DNA from: Candidatus Onthomorpha intestinigallinarum
GTDB lineage: Bacteria; Bacteroidota; Bacteroidia; Bacteroidales; P3
Direction of reading: 5' to 3'
Assembly: GCA_019114015.1 (NCBI GenBank)
Contig: DXGG01000021.1
Location: 1-5,337, forward strand
DNA length: 5,337 bases
Part shown: in pieces, positions 1 through 5,337 of the stretch
How the letters are laid out: every line of letters starts with the position of its first letter
Position numbering within the stretch: the first letter of the stretch is position 1
Made by a program: the position numbers and the translations under genes
Notes under the pieces: generated by a model
The model's database searches: none
The model's input: the letters and a program-made list of their open reading frames with translations, nothing else
Told to the model about the DNA's origin: nothing

Positions 1-131
1 TATCCCTCAGGTATCGCGTCCGCAACTATCTCAACCGTGCGGGCCTCTCCGCTTTTGATGTTCATAGTCGCGTAATACGGCATCGTTGCTACCTCTTCCT
101 TGCAAAGGTTTATGCCTTCGGTTACAAAATA
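1..131 (-). pseudogene. Out-of-frame continuation of the secreted protein's C-terminal domain (partial, runs off the window)
   Basis: Reading the minus strand from 131 down in the frame shifted by one relative to the upstream gene gives an uninterrupted, protein-like stretch beginning YFVTEGINLC and continuing through EEVATMPYYATMNIKSG to AIPEG at the window edge. It joins the upstream reading at a point where VAEP would be followed directly by YFVTEG, a pattern that fits the C-terminal beta-sandwich of Bacteroidetes secreted proteins (EPYFVTDG followed by LPYYATMN-like text, from my memory of such families). Restoring one base within or next to the CC at 132-133 would make VAEP-YFVTEG one frame. 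The fragment has no plausible own promoter or ribosome site, so I treat it as the broken end of the same gene rather than a separate gene. Whether the break is biological or a sequencing or assembly error cannot be told from here. Confidence 0.7.
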
Positions 132-1237
132 GGCTCTGCAACACTGCCGTCTCCGAACATCTTGTTAGCGTCGAATATGTCATACTCCTGACCTGCCAAA
201 TCGTTCTGACATATCATCACCGGAACCTTGTAGCCGTCCGTAGAAACCGATACCTTTACATATTCTCTTGAAGCAACACTAGCCTTAGCAGCAGGTGTAG
301 CACTAGGATAATACTTCATTTGCGAAGGTTTGAAAGCAATCGCATTTTCTGTATTTGTCATATTTACAAAAAATCCCTGTCCAACTGATATATCACCACT
401 CACTATTTCATCGCTATTAAAAGCAGTTCCATCATAAACATAAACTGTACCTCCTTGAATAACCGATGAATTATCTTCCAAAAATTCTGCTATATTCAAA
501 GTTCCCAAGTAAGGGTTAGACAATGCCATCCAACGACCTGATACTCCTTCAATATTTTGAGCCGTAAGATCTTTTTGAACCGTCAATTCTCCGTCTGTAT
601 GAGTAGCAGATGCATATGTCAACGTACGTGTTGTATCTGTCCATACAAATATACCAGTACCTCTCGGCAACGCATTATTTCCATGAAGAAATTCTTCACT
701 CCAATTATTCGTTGAATAATCGAATTCTAGTGCCCAAAGATTTGGAAGATTGGCAGCAACAAATGGAAGCATTGTTTCCGAGTTTGGCAAACCCATAAAA
801 TTCCATTGACCAGCAACAATATATCTATTAACAGTTATCTGTCCCAAAGTACGGAAAGATCCTTCTTGACCTTCTACAACAATACTTCCTCCCTTAGCTA
901 TATTCCAACTCGTATTTTGATCAACGATACTTGCTTTCGTAATAACAAGAGTTGCACCTGTTTTTACAATACATTCTCCAATTGTAACACCATCCTCTAT
1001 GGTTAAATTAACCGGACTTCCATTGCCCTTAAAAATCTGCAAAGATTCTATTGTACTACCCGTTTCAATTGTAACATCATTTGAACCAGATATTGGTTTT
1101 ATAATAACATCTGAATATTCACCGTGTATTGGCTTGTTTATTTCTTCAAGGTTTCCGTCAAAAATCATTTGTGCGAAAGAAGATGTTCCAAAAAAAACAG
1201 CACACGCAAAAACAAATAGTTTTATAATCCTTTTCAT
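122..1237 (-). CDS. Secreted beta-rich protein of Bacteroidetes type, C-terminus cut off by an apparent frameshift
   Basis: The 371-residue reading starts with a clear signal peptide: a basic start (MKRIIK), a hydrophobic core to about residue 17, and a likely cleavage after SFA at residue 22. Residues about 25-150 are short beta strands rich in Gly, Thr, Ile and Val, like a beta-helix or adhesin stalk. Residues about 150-310 look like the module often placed before the C-terminal region of Bacteroidetes type IX-secreted proteins (WNFMGLP, then WMALSNPY, then VGQGFFVNM). From about 320 a conserved beta-sandwich begins (YVKVSV, YDIFDANKMF). The reading ends abruptly at VAEPIL, but the natural continuation lies in the next frame (see 1-131), so this is probably a truncated copy or a sequencing error. 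A strong ribosome site lies 8 bases upstream and the gene follows a small secreted protein by 3 bases. I see no catalytic motif; a surface or exported structural role is inferred. A type IX sorting domain, if present, would lie beyond the window. Confidence 0.75.
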   Translation of the reverse strand: MKRIIKLFVFACAVFFGTSSFAQMIFDGNLEEINKPIHGEYSDVIIKPISGSNDVTIETGSTIESLQIFKGNGSPVNLTIEDGVTIGECIVKTGATLVITKASIVDQNTSWNIAKGGSIVVEGQEGSFRTLGQITVNRYIVAGQWNFMGLPNSETMLPFVAANLPNLWALEFDYSTNNWSEEFLHGNNALPRGTGIFVWTDTTRTLTYASATHTDGELTVQKDLTAQNIEGVSGRWMALSNPYLGTLNIAEFLEDNSSVIQGGTVYVYDGTAFNSDEIVSGDISVGQGFFVNMTNTENAIAFKPSQMKYYPSATPAAKASVASREYVKVSVSTDGYKVPVMICQNDLAGQEYDIFDANKMFGDGSVAEPIL

Positions 1238-1240
1238 CTC

Positions 1241-1492
1241 TTACTCTCCTTTCTTTTTATTGTTCATATACAATTTTGCTCCTGTTGCACAGCCCAACAT
1301 AGACAAAAGCAACAATGTAGCAGAACCAAATGGCGCTCTAACAGTATTTTCATTAGTTTTTCCATTTGTTTCATTAAATCCATCTACAAAAGGTCTTGGT
1401 GGCGTTTGCGCTTTAACATCACAAGCGAATGCCGTAATTGCAACAAATGCTGTTGCCAATAAAACTTTCTTTACATTCATAATCATAACCAT
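1241..1492 (-). CDS. Small exported protein with a Pro-Gly/hydrophobic/basic C-terminal anchor
   Basis: The longest reading has 83 residues; the in-frame ATG at 1480 (MNVKKVLL) gives a more typical signal peptide and 79 residues and is my preferred start. The signal peptide runs to about residue 28 (VKA before Q29), so signal peptidase I is likely; Cys24 is preceded by AFA, a poor lipobox. The mature part is a short Pro/Asn/Thr-rich linker of about 24 residues. The C-terminus has three parts: APFGS at 53-57, a hydrophobic segment LLLLSML to about 72, and a basic tail NNKKKGE. This resembles the layout of short C-terminal sorting or anchoring signals known from several bacterial phyla; I recall similar small proteins in Bacteroidetes but cannot assign a named family. 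A -7 promoter box lies about 30 bases upstream. The gene overlaps the ribosome site of the large secreted protein and ends 3 bases before it, so the two are surely co-transcribed. Function unknown. Confidence 0.7.
   Translation of the reverse strand: MVMIMNVKKVLLATAFVAITAFACDVKAQTPPRPFVDGFNETNGKTNENTVRAPFGSATLLLLSMLGCATGAKLYMNNKKKGE
1246..1250 (-). promoter_or_regulatory. Ribosome binding site of the large secreted protein
   Basis: The minus strand reads AGGAG here, eight bases before the ATG at 1237. It lies inside the last codons of the small upstream gene (AAAGGAGAGTAA), so translation of the two genes is probably coupled. It supports the chosen start of the 371-residue reading, and is one of only two strong Shine-Dalgarno sequences in the window. 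Confidence 0.7.
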
Positions 1493-1520
1493 AAATTGTT
1501 AACAAATACTTTTTACGCTG

Positions 1521-1528
1521 CAAAGATA
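1521..1528 (-). promoter_or_regulatory. Bacteroidetes-type -7 box for the secreted-protein pair
   Basis: The minus strand reads TATCTTTG, a full match to the Bacteroidetes -7 consensus TAnnTTTG, 28 bases upstream of the first possible ATG (1492) and 40 upstream of the preferred one (1480). A -33 element is weak: the nearest TTG on this strand (1552-1554) is 23 bases away, longer than the usual 19-21. The surrounding DNA is strongly AT-rich. Confidence 0.6.
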
Positions 1529-1650
1529 ATACATATATTTTATCCGGCACACAAGTCGCCATTTATTTTAACTACATTTACATATTTTTAACTTGCAAAA
1601 CTTGAGATTTCGGGCATATCGTATTAAAATAAAAACCCCGTCAAAGCAAT

Positions 1651-1691
1651 TCAGAAAAGAAAAAAATGAACTCAGAAAAGAAAAAATTGAA
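1651..1691. repeat. Two-copy 21-bp tandem duplication in intergenic DNA
   Basis: The 20-base units at 1651-1670 and 1672-1691 (TCAGAAAAGAAAAAAATGAA on the plus strand) differ at a single base, giving a period of 21. They lie downstream of the kce terminator and about 120 bases upstream of the -7 box of the secreted-protein genes. The A-rich makeup makes a simple slippage duplication likely; no function is evident. The rest of the gap 1529-1715 is AT-rich DNA in which I see no gene. Confidence 0.6.
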
Positions 1692-1715
1692 ATCAAATTT
1701 CATATACATGGAAAG

Positions 1716-1750
1716 AAAAAAAAGAGGCGTCTTTTAACAAAAGCGCCTCT
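1716..1750 (-). terminator. Rho-independent terminator of the lysine-fermentation operon
   Basis: The outer stem pairs AGAGGCG (1723-1729) with CGCCTCT (1744-1750); after one unpaired T an inner stem pairs CTTTT (1731-1735) with AAAAG (1739-1743) around a three-base loop. On the minus strand the hairpin is followed directly by a run of eight T (complement of 1716-1723). It begins about 29 bases past the kce stop codon, so it ends the minus-strand transcript; there is no matching T-run on the other side for plus-strand use. Confidence 0.9.
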
Positions 1751-1778
1751 CGGAATCATTGGTTCAAATTCTTTTTTT

Positions 1779-2606
1779 CTACTTCAAAGGTTTCAATCCC
1801 AAAATCTGACGTGCTTCGGCAGGTGTGGCAACCTCCCTTCCGAACTCTTTCGCAAGCCTTACCACCTTTTCCACAAGTTCTCCGTTGGATTTGGCAAGAA
1901 CGCCTTTTGAAAGATATACGTTATCCTCAAATCCGACCCTTACATGACCTCCGTCTATTATGGCCAATGCCGCCAAAGGGAACTCGTAACGGCCCACACC
2001 GGCAACGGTGTATGTGGAGCCTTCAGGTATCGCGCCTCTTAGGAAGGTGAAATCCCTGATGTCTCCTCCTATGCCGCCGTTCACACCGCATACGAAGTCG
2101 AAATGCATTGGGGTCTTGATGTATCCTTTCTTTGCAAGACGCACCGCCATCTCTATCATGGACTTGTCGAATACCTCGCATTCGGGTTTGATGTCCCTTT
2201 CTATCATTCTCTGCCCGAAATACTTTATGGTGTTCTCCGTATTGACGAATATGTCGTCGCCTCCGAAATTACACGTGCCGCAGTCCAGCGTGGCCATTTC
2301 GGGGTTAAGCTCGGTAGGTTGCAGACGCTCGTCGTCGCTCATTCCGACAGCTCCTCCCGTTGAAGGCTGTATGATTACATCCGGACATTCCTTTCTTATC
2401 GCCTCCATTATCACGCGGAAACGTTCCTTGTCCTGAGTGGGAGTACCGTCATCCCAACGCACATGAAGGTGTATTATGCTCGCGCCGGCCTCGTACGCGC
2501 TCTTGGCTTCGCGGACGCATTCCTCAACCGTATAGGGTACGGCGGGATTGTGTTCCTTCAATACTTCCGCTCCGCAAATGGCAGCCGTTATTATCAATTT
2601 TTCCAT
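1779..2606 (-). CDS. kce: 3-keto-5-aminohexanoate cleavage enzyme (beta-keto acid cleavage family)
   Basis: This cytoplasmic enzyme of lysine fermentation condenses 3-keto-5-aminohexanoate with acetyl-CoA and splits it into acetoacetate and 3-aminobutyryl-CoA. The 275-residue length is normal for the family (DUF849/BKACE, a zinc-dependent TIM barrel). Visible metal ligands are His46 and His48 in IIHLHVR and Glu227 in VRVGFED, matching the His-His-Glu set of the characterised Kce. Other residues known to line its active site also fall in place: Glu14, Ser82 (QPSTGG), Thr106 (MATLD), Arg223 and Asp228. A good ribosome site, AAGGAG, sits just before the ATG in the 9-base gap after kal, supporting the start and co-transcription. 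Relatives in this family act on other beta-keto acids, but the adjacent Kal makes the lysine role by far the most likely. It is the last gene before the terminator. Confidence 0.93.
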   Translation of the reverse strand: MEKLIITAAICGAEVLKEHNPAVPYTVEECVREAKSAYEAGASIIHLHVRWDDGTPTQDKERFRVIMEAIRKECPDVIIQPSTGGAVGMSDDERLQPTELNPEMATLDCGTCNFGGDDIFVNTENTIKYFGQRMIERDIKPECEVFDKSMIEMAVRLAKKGYIKTPMHFDFVCGVNGGIGGDIRDFTFLRGAIPEGSTYTVAGVGRYEFPLAALAIIDGGHVRVGFEDNVYLSKGVLAKSNGELVEKVVRLAKEFGREVATPAEARQILGLKPLK

Positions 2607-2615
2607 ATCTCCTTA

Positions 2616-3008
2616 TTATTTGTTTTTTCTCTGACATTGTTTCGGCACCACGCATGTACCGCTTGCCCTGCATACCACCACGGGTTCCGTCAATACATCG
2701 GCGGCAGAGTCCGACACGTCGGTACGTGGGGCTATAACCTTTCTGGCCTCGAACTTCATCTTTCTGGACGTATTGCCCACGTGGGTTATCTCCCCGACAG
2801 CCTCTATGTAGTCTCCCGCATAAACCGGAGCAAGAAATTCCACATTGTCGTATGCACAGAACAGACCTTCGTCACCGTCCTGTATTATGAGCAGTTCGGT
2901 AGCCACATCTCCGAAAAGGTTCAACATCCTTGCCCCGTCGACAAGGTTTCCGCCGTAGTGGGCGTCGTGAGCGCTCATCCTCACTCTTATCATTGATTTT
3001 GCAGCCAT
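2616..3008 (-). CDS. kal: 3-aminobutyryl-CoA ammonia-lyase
   Basis: Kal removes ammonia from L-3-aminobutyryl-CoA to form crotonyl-CoA, the step directly after Kce in lysine fermentation; crotonyl-CoA then feeds butyrate formation. The 130 residues form a single hot-dog-fold domain typical of this enzyme. Seen in the sequence are the N-terminal signature MIRVRMSAHDAHYGGNLVDG (residues 6-25), followed by ARMLNLFGD, and the central NVEFLAPVYAGDYIEA stretch that forms the hot-dog helix-strand edge in thioesterase-like proteins. The match to Kal is by recalled sequence pattern rather than by catalytic residues. The ATG at 3008 lacks a strong Shine-Dalgarno; an internal Met at residue 6 is a possible alternative start. 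It lies 27 bases after the CoA-transferase gene and 9 bases before kce. A generic hot-dog thioesterase is the main alternative, unlikely next to kce. Confidence 0.9.
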   Translation of the reverse strand: MAAKSMIRVRMSAHDAHYGGNLVDGARMLNLFGDVATELLIIQDGDEGLFCAYDNVEFLAPVYAGDYIEAVGEITHVGNTSRKMKFEARKVIAPRTDVSDSAADVLTEPVVVCRASGTCVVPKQCQRKNK

Positions 3009-3035
3009 ATATCTGTATTTTTATCGTTTTTCGGT

Positions 3036-3680
3036 TTATTTGTTTCTTACTATATAATCCACGAACAAGAAAGGAGTTCTGATGGTTTCGGGAGCCATGG
3101 AATCCACGCTTTCCTTCACCTCGGCTATGACCACATCGGCAGCAGTTGCCATCAAAGGATTGAAATTCTGACTCGTTCCCCTGTATATCAGGTTGCCATG
3201 CTTGTCCGCCACAGAAGCGCCTATCAGCGCGACATTGGCTCTCAAAGGCAACTCAAGCAGGTACTCCTTGCCGTCAACCTCAATCACTCTCTTGCCCTCT
3301 GCGGCCAAGGTGCCCAGTCCCGTAGTCGTAAGGAATCCTCCTATGCCTGCTCCGCCGATTCTCACTCTTTCGGCCAATGTACCCTGTGGCACAAGTTCCA
3401 CTTCCATCTCTCCGTCCTTCATTTTCTGCTCCGTGACAGGGTTGGTGCCTATGTGGGAAACTATACATTTTTTCACGCAGCCCGAAGCGACCAAAAGACC
3501 CGAACCTTTGTCGGGATAAGCCGTATCGTTGCAAATTATGGTAAGATCCTTCTTACCAGCCTTAACCATTGCCTCGATGATTTTGTTTGCACTTCCCGCA
3601 GCAAGAAAACCACCAATCATGACGGTCATACCGTCCTTAATCATATCGACAGCCTGGTCGATTGTAATCTCTTTACTCAT
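3036..3680 (-). CDS. atoD: Acetate/butyrate-acetoacetate CoA-transferase, subunit alpha
   Basis: This is the alpha (CoA-binding) half of a class I CoA-transferase, most likely moving CoA from butyryl-CoA to the acetoacetate made by Kce, which releases butyrate and recovers acetoacetyl-CoA. The 214 residues match the usual alpha length. The alpha signature is at 16-31 (DGMTVMIGGFLAAGSA); its final position is normally Pro (GxP) but is Ala31 here. Other family landmarks are SHIGTNP near 75, ELVPQGTLAERVR near 95, the Gly-rich GGAGIGGFLT, KEYLLELPLRA near 140 and the end NFNPLMATAADVVIAEV. The catalytic Glu belongs to the beta subunit, which is not next to this gene: kal follows instead and a divergent gene lies upstream. 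The partner must be encoded elsewhere. First gene of the operon, start at ATG 3680 without a clear Shine-Dalgarno, promoter 42-73 bases upstream. Confidence 0.92.
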   Translation of the reverse strand: MSKEITIDQAVDMIKDGMTVMIGGFLAAGSANKIIEAMVKAGKKDLTIICNDTAYPDKGSGLLVASGCVKKCIVSHIGTNPVTEQKMKDGEMEVELVPQGTLAERVRIGGAGIGGFLTTTGLGTLAAEGKRVIEVDGKEYLLELPLRANVALIGASVADKHGNLIYRGTSQNFNPLMATAADVVIAEVKESVDSMAPETIRTPFLFVDYIVRNK

Positions 3681-3721
3681 TTTATAACGTGTTTTATATA
3701 CTCTTTTCCCGTTTCAGAAAG

Positions 3722-3753
3722 CAAAAGTAATCGTTTTTTTTGACTCCTACAAA
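3722..3753 (-). promoter_or_regulatory. Bacteroidetes sigma-type promoter of the atoD-kal-kce operon
   Basis: On the minus strand a TTTG (-33 element, complement of 3750-3753) is followed after exactly 20 bases by TACTTTTG (complement of 3722-3729), a full match to the -7 consensus TAnnTTTG. Transcription would start near 3715, giving a leader of about 35 bases before the atoD ATG. Confidence 0.75.
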
Positions 3754-3787
3754 GAATCGTTCAGGTTTTTATCTTAAGTCAATCGTT
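3729..3787. repeat. Three AATCGTT direct repeats at 26-bp spacing, candidate operator
   Basis: AATCGTT occurs on the plus strand at 3729-3735, 3755-3761 and 3781-3787, with starts exactly 26 bases apart. The first copy touches the -7 box of the atoD promoter, the second lies just upstream of its -33 element, and the third further upstream, towards the divergent gene. Each is preceded by a form of AAG. Regular phasing over a promoter suggests a binding site for a regulator, but no regulator gene is in the window, so this is inference. Confidence 0.45.
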
Positions 3788-3821
3788 TTGAACAATAGTC
3801 GTCCGATAAGAATATTTTTTA

Positions 3822-3829
3822 TACCTTTG
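3822..3829 (+). promoter_or_regulatory. -7 box for the divergent acyl-CoA synthetase gene
   Basis: TACCTTTG matches the Bacteroidetes -7 consensus and lies 37 bases before the ATG at 3867, so the leader would be about 30 bases. No clear TTG occurs 19-21 bases upstream, so the -33 element is weak or absent, which would fit a promoter needing an activator. The leader is A-rich with no Shine-Dalgarno. Confidence 0.55.
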
Positions 3830-3866
3830 CCATTCTGAAACTTTTTAGCGAAAAAATATTAACGGT

Positions 3867-5337
3867 ATGTATACAGACAGTTTCATTGCAAACATAGAGG
3901 CCAACATAAAGGAGAACTGGGACCTGCCCTCGTTGAGCGACTACAAGAAAGAGCCGATATATTACAGGGAGGTGGCAAGACGGATGGCCCGTCTGCATGT
4001 TTTGTTCGAGACGGCCGGCGTGGAAAAAGGCGACAAGATAGTCATCTGCGGCAGGAACTGCGCTTCGTGGGCGATAGTGTTCTTTGCAACCCTTACATAC
4101 GGAGCGGTGGCGGTGCCGCTTTTGCATGAGTTCAAAAGCGAGGCCGTGACACATCTTGTGAATCATTCGGACAGCAGGCTGATGTTTGTGGGAGATGTGG
4201 TATGGGAAGGACTGAACGCGGACGAGATGCCAAAACTGTCGGCCATAATACAGATGCAGGGATTCGAACTGGTCGGTTGCAGCGATGAGAAATTCAGGCA
4301 GGCATACGAAAACGTGGACAAGAACTTCGAAATGAAATATCCTGACGGCTTCGGCAAGGACGACATCGTTTATCACAGTGACGACTTGGATAGCCTTGCC
4401 CTTATAAACTACACGTCCGGCACAACGTCAATGAGCAAGGGGGTCATGTTGCCCTACCGTTCGCTTTTGAGCAACTACATGTTTGCATGCGAAGTACTGC
4501 CTCAAATGGTCGCAGGAATGGACGTGATATCCATGCTGCCCATGGCCCACATGTACGGCATGCAGTTCGAGATGATATTCGAGTTCATAAAGGGAATACA
4601 CATACACTTCCTTACAAGGATACCTTCACCCAAACTGGTGGCGGAAGCCTTCGCGAGGGTAAAGCCCGACCTTATAATATCGGTACCACTCATAATAGAA
4701 AAGATATACAGGAGCAAGTTGAAACCGATGCTTGACAAGACCATAGTAAAGGTACTGCTACGTACGCCGATAATAGACAGCGTTCTGAAAAACAGAATAC
4801 TGACAGCATTGAACGAAGCCTTTGGAGGCAGGTTCTACGAGATAATAATAGGCGGTGCGGCTTTCAACCGCGAGGTTGAAAGTTTTTTCAAGAAGATAGG
4901 CTTTGCACACACCGTGGGCTACGGAATGACGGAGTGCGGTCCGATAATATGTTATGCGGACTGGAAAAGCCACAAGTTGGGTTCATGCGGCAAGGCGGTG
5001 CCGAGAATGGAGGTGAAGATAGACTCGGAGGACGAACAAAAGCAGGTAGGGGAGATATTGGTCAGGGGAGCCAACGTAATGCTCGGCTACTACAAGAACG
5101 AGGAAGCCACACAGAACGCCTTCAAGGACGGATGGCTGAGGACGGGCGACCTGGGGCTGAAAGACAAGGACGGCAATGTGTACATCAAGGGACGAAGCAA
5201 AAACATGATACTCGGTGCAAACGGTCAGAACATCTATCCGGAAGAAATAGAAGACAAACTGAACAGTTCGGAATATGTAAGCGAAAGCCTTGTCAAGGAA
5301 GTCAACGGAAAACTGGTGGCTTTGGTTTATCTGGATC
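3867..5337 (+). CDS. AMP-forming acyl-CoA synthetase, long-chain fatty acid-CoA ligase type (partial at 3' end)
   Basis: This enzyme of the ANL superfamily activates a carboxylic acid with ATP to an acyl-adenylate and transfers it to CoA. The frame is open for 490 codons and runs off the window edge. Visible motifs in order: phosphate loop YTSGTTSMSKG at 182-192, the core adenylation motif GYGMTE at 351-356, ribose-binding TGD at 426-428, and the hinge GRSKNMI at 442-448 followed by NGQNIYPEEIE. The N-terminus (NWDLPSLSDY, GDKIVICGRNCASW, YGAVAVPLLHEF) is like Bacteroidetes long-chain ligases in my memory. The C-terminal lid and its catalytic lysine lie beyond the window. In the phosphate loop the usual TTGxPKG is TTSMSKG, a change I associate with this subgroup. 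It is transcribed away from the lysine operon across a shared 186-bp region. The acid it uses cannot be told: a long-chain fatty acid is the default, a shorter acid tied to the operon is possible. Confidence 0.9.
   Translation, partial: MYTDSFIANIEANIKENWDLPSLSDYKKEPIYYREVARRMARLHVLFETAGVEKGDKIVICGRNCASWAIVFFATLTYGAVAVPLLHEFKSEAVTHLVNHSDSRLMFVGDVVWEGLNADEMPKLSAIIQMQGFELVGCSDEKFRQAYENVDKNFEMKYPDGFGKDDIVYHSDDLDSLALINYTSGTTSMSKGVMLPYRSLLSNYMFACEVLPQMVAGMDVISMLPMAHMYGMQFEMIFEFIKGIHIHFLTRIPSPKLVAEAFARVKPDLIISVPLIIEKIYRSKLKPMLDKTIVKVLLRTPIIDSVLKNRILTALNEAFGGRFYEIIIGGAAFNREVESFFKKIGFAHTVGYGMTECGPIICYADWKSHKLGSCGKAVPRMEVKIDSEDEQKQVGEILVRGANVMLGYYKNEEATQNAFKDGWLRTGDLGLKDKDGNVYIKGRSKNMILGANGQNIYPEEIEDKLNSSEYVSESLVKEVNGKLVALVYLD

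Noticed and set aside
7..18. 12-base identity TCAGGTATCGCG shared with 2023-2034
   Set aside because: Both copies encode the same short peptide AIPEG in unrelated proteins on the minus strand; a coincidence of coding sequence, not a mobile repeat.
120..135. Programmed -1 ribosomal frameshift as the explanation for the broken secreted gene
   Set aside because: The site reads CCTATTTTG on the minus strand, which is not a standard X-XXY-YYZ slippery heptamer, and no stimulatory hairpin or pseudoknot is evident just downstream. A lost base is simpler.
999..1502. 167-codon plus-strand reading frame
   Set aside because: It lies antisense to the two secreted-protein genes, both of which have signal peptides and a ribosome site; its translation has no recognisable protein character and it is a shadow.
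1716..1750. Bidirectional use of the terminator hairpin
   Set aside because: There is no T-run directly after the hairpin on the plus strand, and no plus-strand gene reads towards it.
1593..1910. 105-codon plus-strand reading frame rich in Lys and Arg
   Set aside because: It needs a TTG start, crosses the A-rich repeats and the terminator, and ends inside kce antisense. Its basic character comes from the A-rich DNA.
3198..3743. 181-codon plus-strand reading frame
   Set aside because: It is antisense to the well-supported CoA-transferase alpha gene and runs through its promoter.
3819..4376. 185-codon minus-strand reading frame
   Set aside because: It is the antisense shadow of the acyl-CoA synthetase, rich in His and Cys as expected of such shadows, and covers the promoter box.

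Overview
The window reads as part of a chromosome from an anaerobic, amino-acid-fermenting member of the Bacteroidales. The evidence is the set of protein families (lysine-fermentation enzymes with Bacteroidetes-type relatives, secreted beta-rich proteins of the kind exported by Bacteroidetes), two good matches to the Bacteroidetes -7 promoter box TAnnTTTG just upstream of genes (plus a third at the divergent gene), and starts that mostly lack a strong Shine-Dalgarno sequence. No RNA gene, CRISPR array, insertion sequence or integrase is visible.

Layout. Positions 1-1492 (minus strand) hold a two-gene secreted-protein unit: a small protein of 79-83 residues with a signal peptide and a Pro-Gly/hydrophobic/basic C-terminus, followed 3 bases later by a large secreted beta-rich protein. 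The large gene is interrupted by an apparent one-base frameshift near position 131; its correct C-terminal reading continues in another frame and leaves the window at position 1. Positions 1493-1778 are intergenic: the promoter of the secreted pair, a 21-bp tandem duplication, and the terminator of the next operon.

Positions 1779-3680 (minus strand, transcribed from 3680 towards 1779) form a compact catabolic operon: CoA-transferase alpha subunit (atoD-like), 3-aminobutyryl-CoA ammonia-lyase (kal) and 3-keto-5-aminohexanoate cleavage enzyme (kce). Kce and Kal carry out consecutive steps of lysine fermentation. Kce joins 3-keto-5-aminohexanoate and acetyl-CoA to give acetoacetate and 3-aminobutyryl-CoA. 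Kal removes ammonia to give crotonyl-CoA. The CoA-transferase would exchange CoA between butyryl-CoA and acetoacetate, releasing butyrate. The operon has a near-consensus promoter (3722-3753) and a strong hairpin terminator (1716-1750). The catalytic beta subunit of the transferase and the earlier lysine genes (kamA, kamDE, kdd) are not in the window.

Positions 3681-3866 are a divergent promoter region holding three copies of AATCGTT at an exact 26-bp spacing, a candidate shared operator. From 3867 to the window end (plus strand) runs an AMP-forming acyl-CoA synthetase, 490 codons long and still open at the edge. Its divergent position suggests, but does not prove, a functional link to the acyl-CoA chemistry of the operon.

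Most of the window is ordinary metabolism. The items most worth a second look are the 26-bp-phased repeats, the frameshifted and compositionally mosaic secreted protein with its small co-transcribed partner, and the CoA-transferase alpha subunit without its beta subunit.
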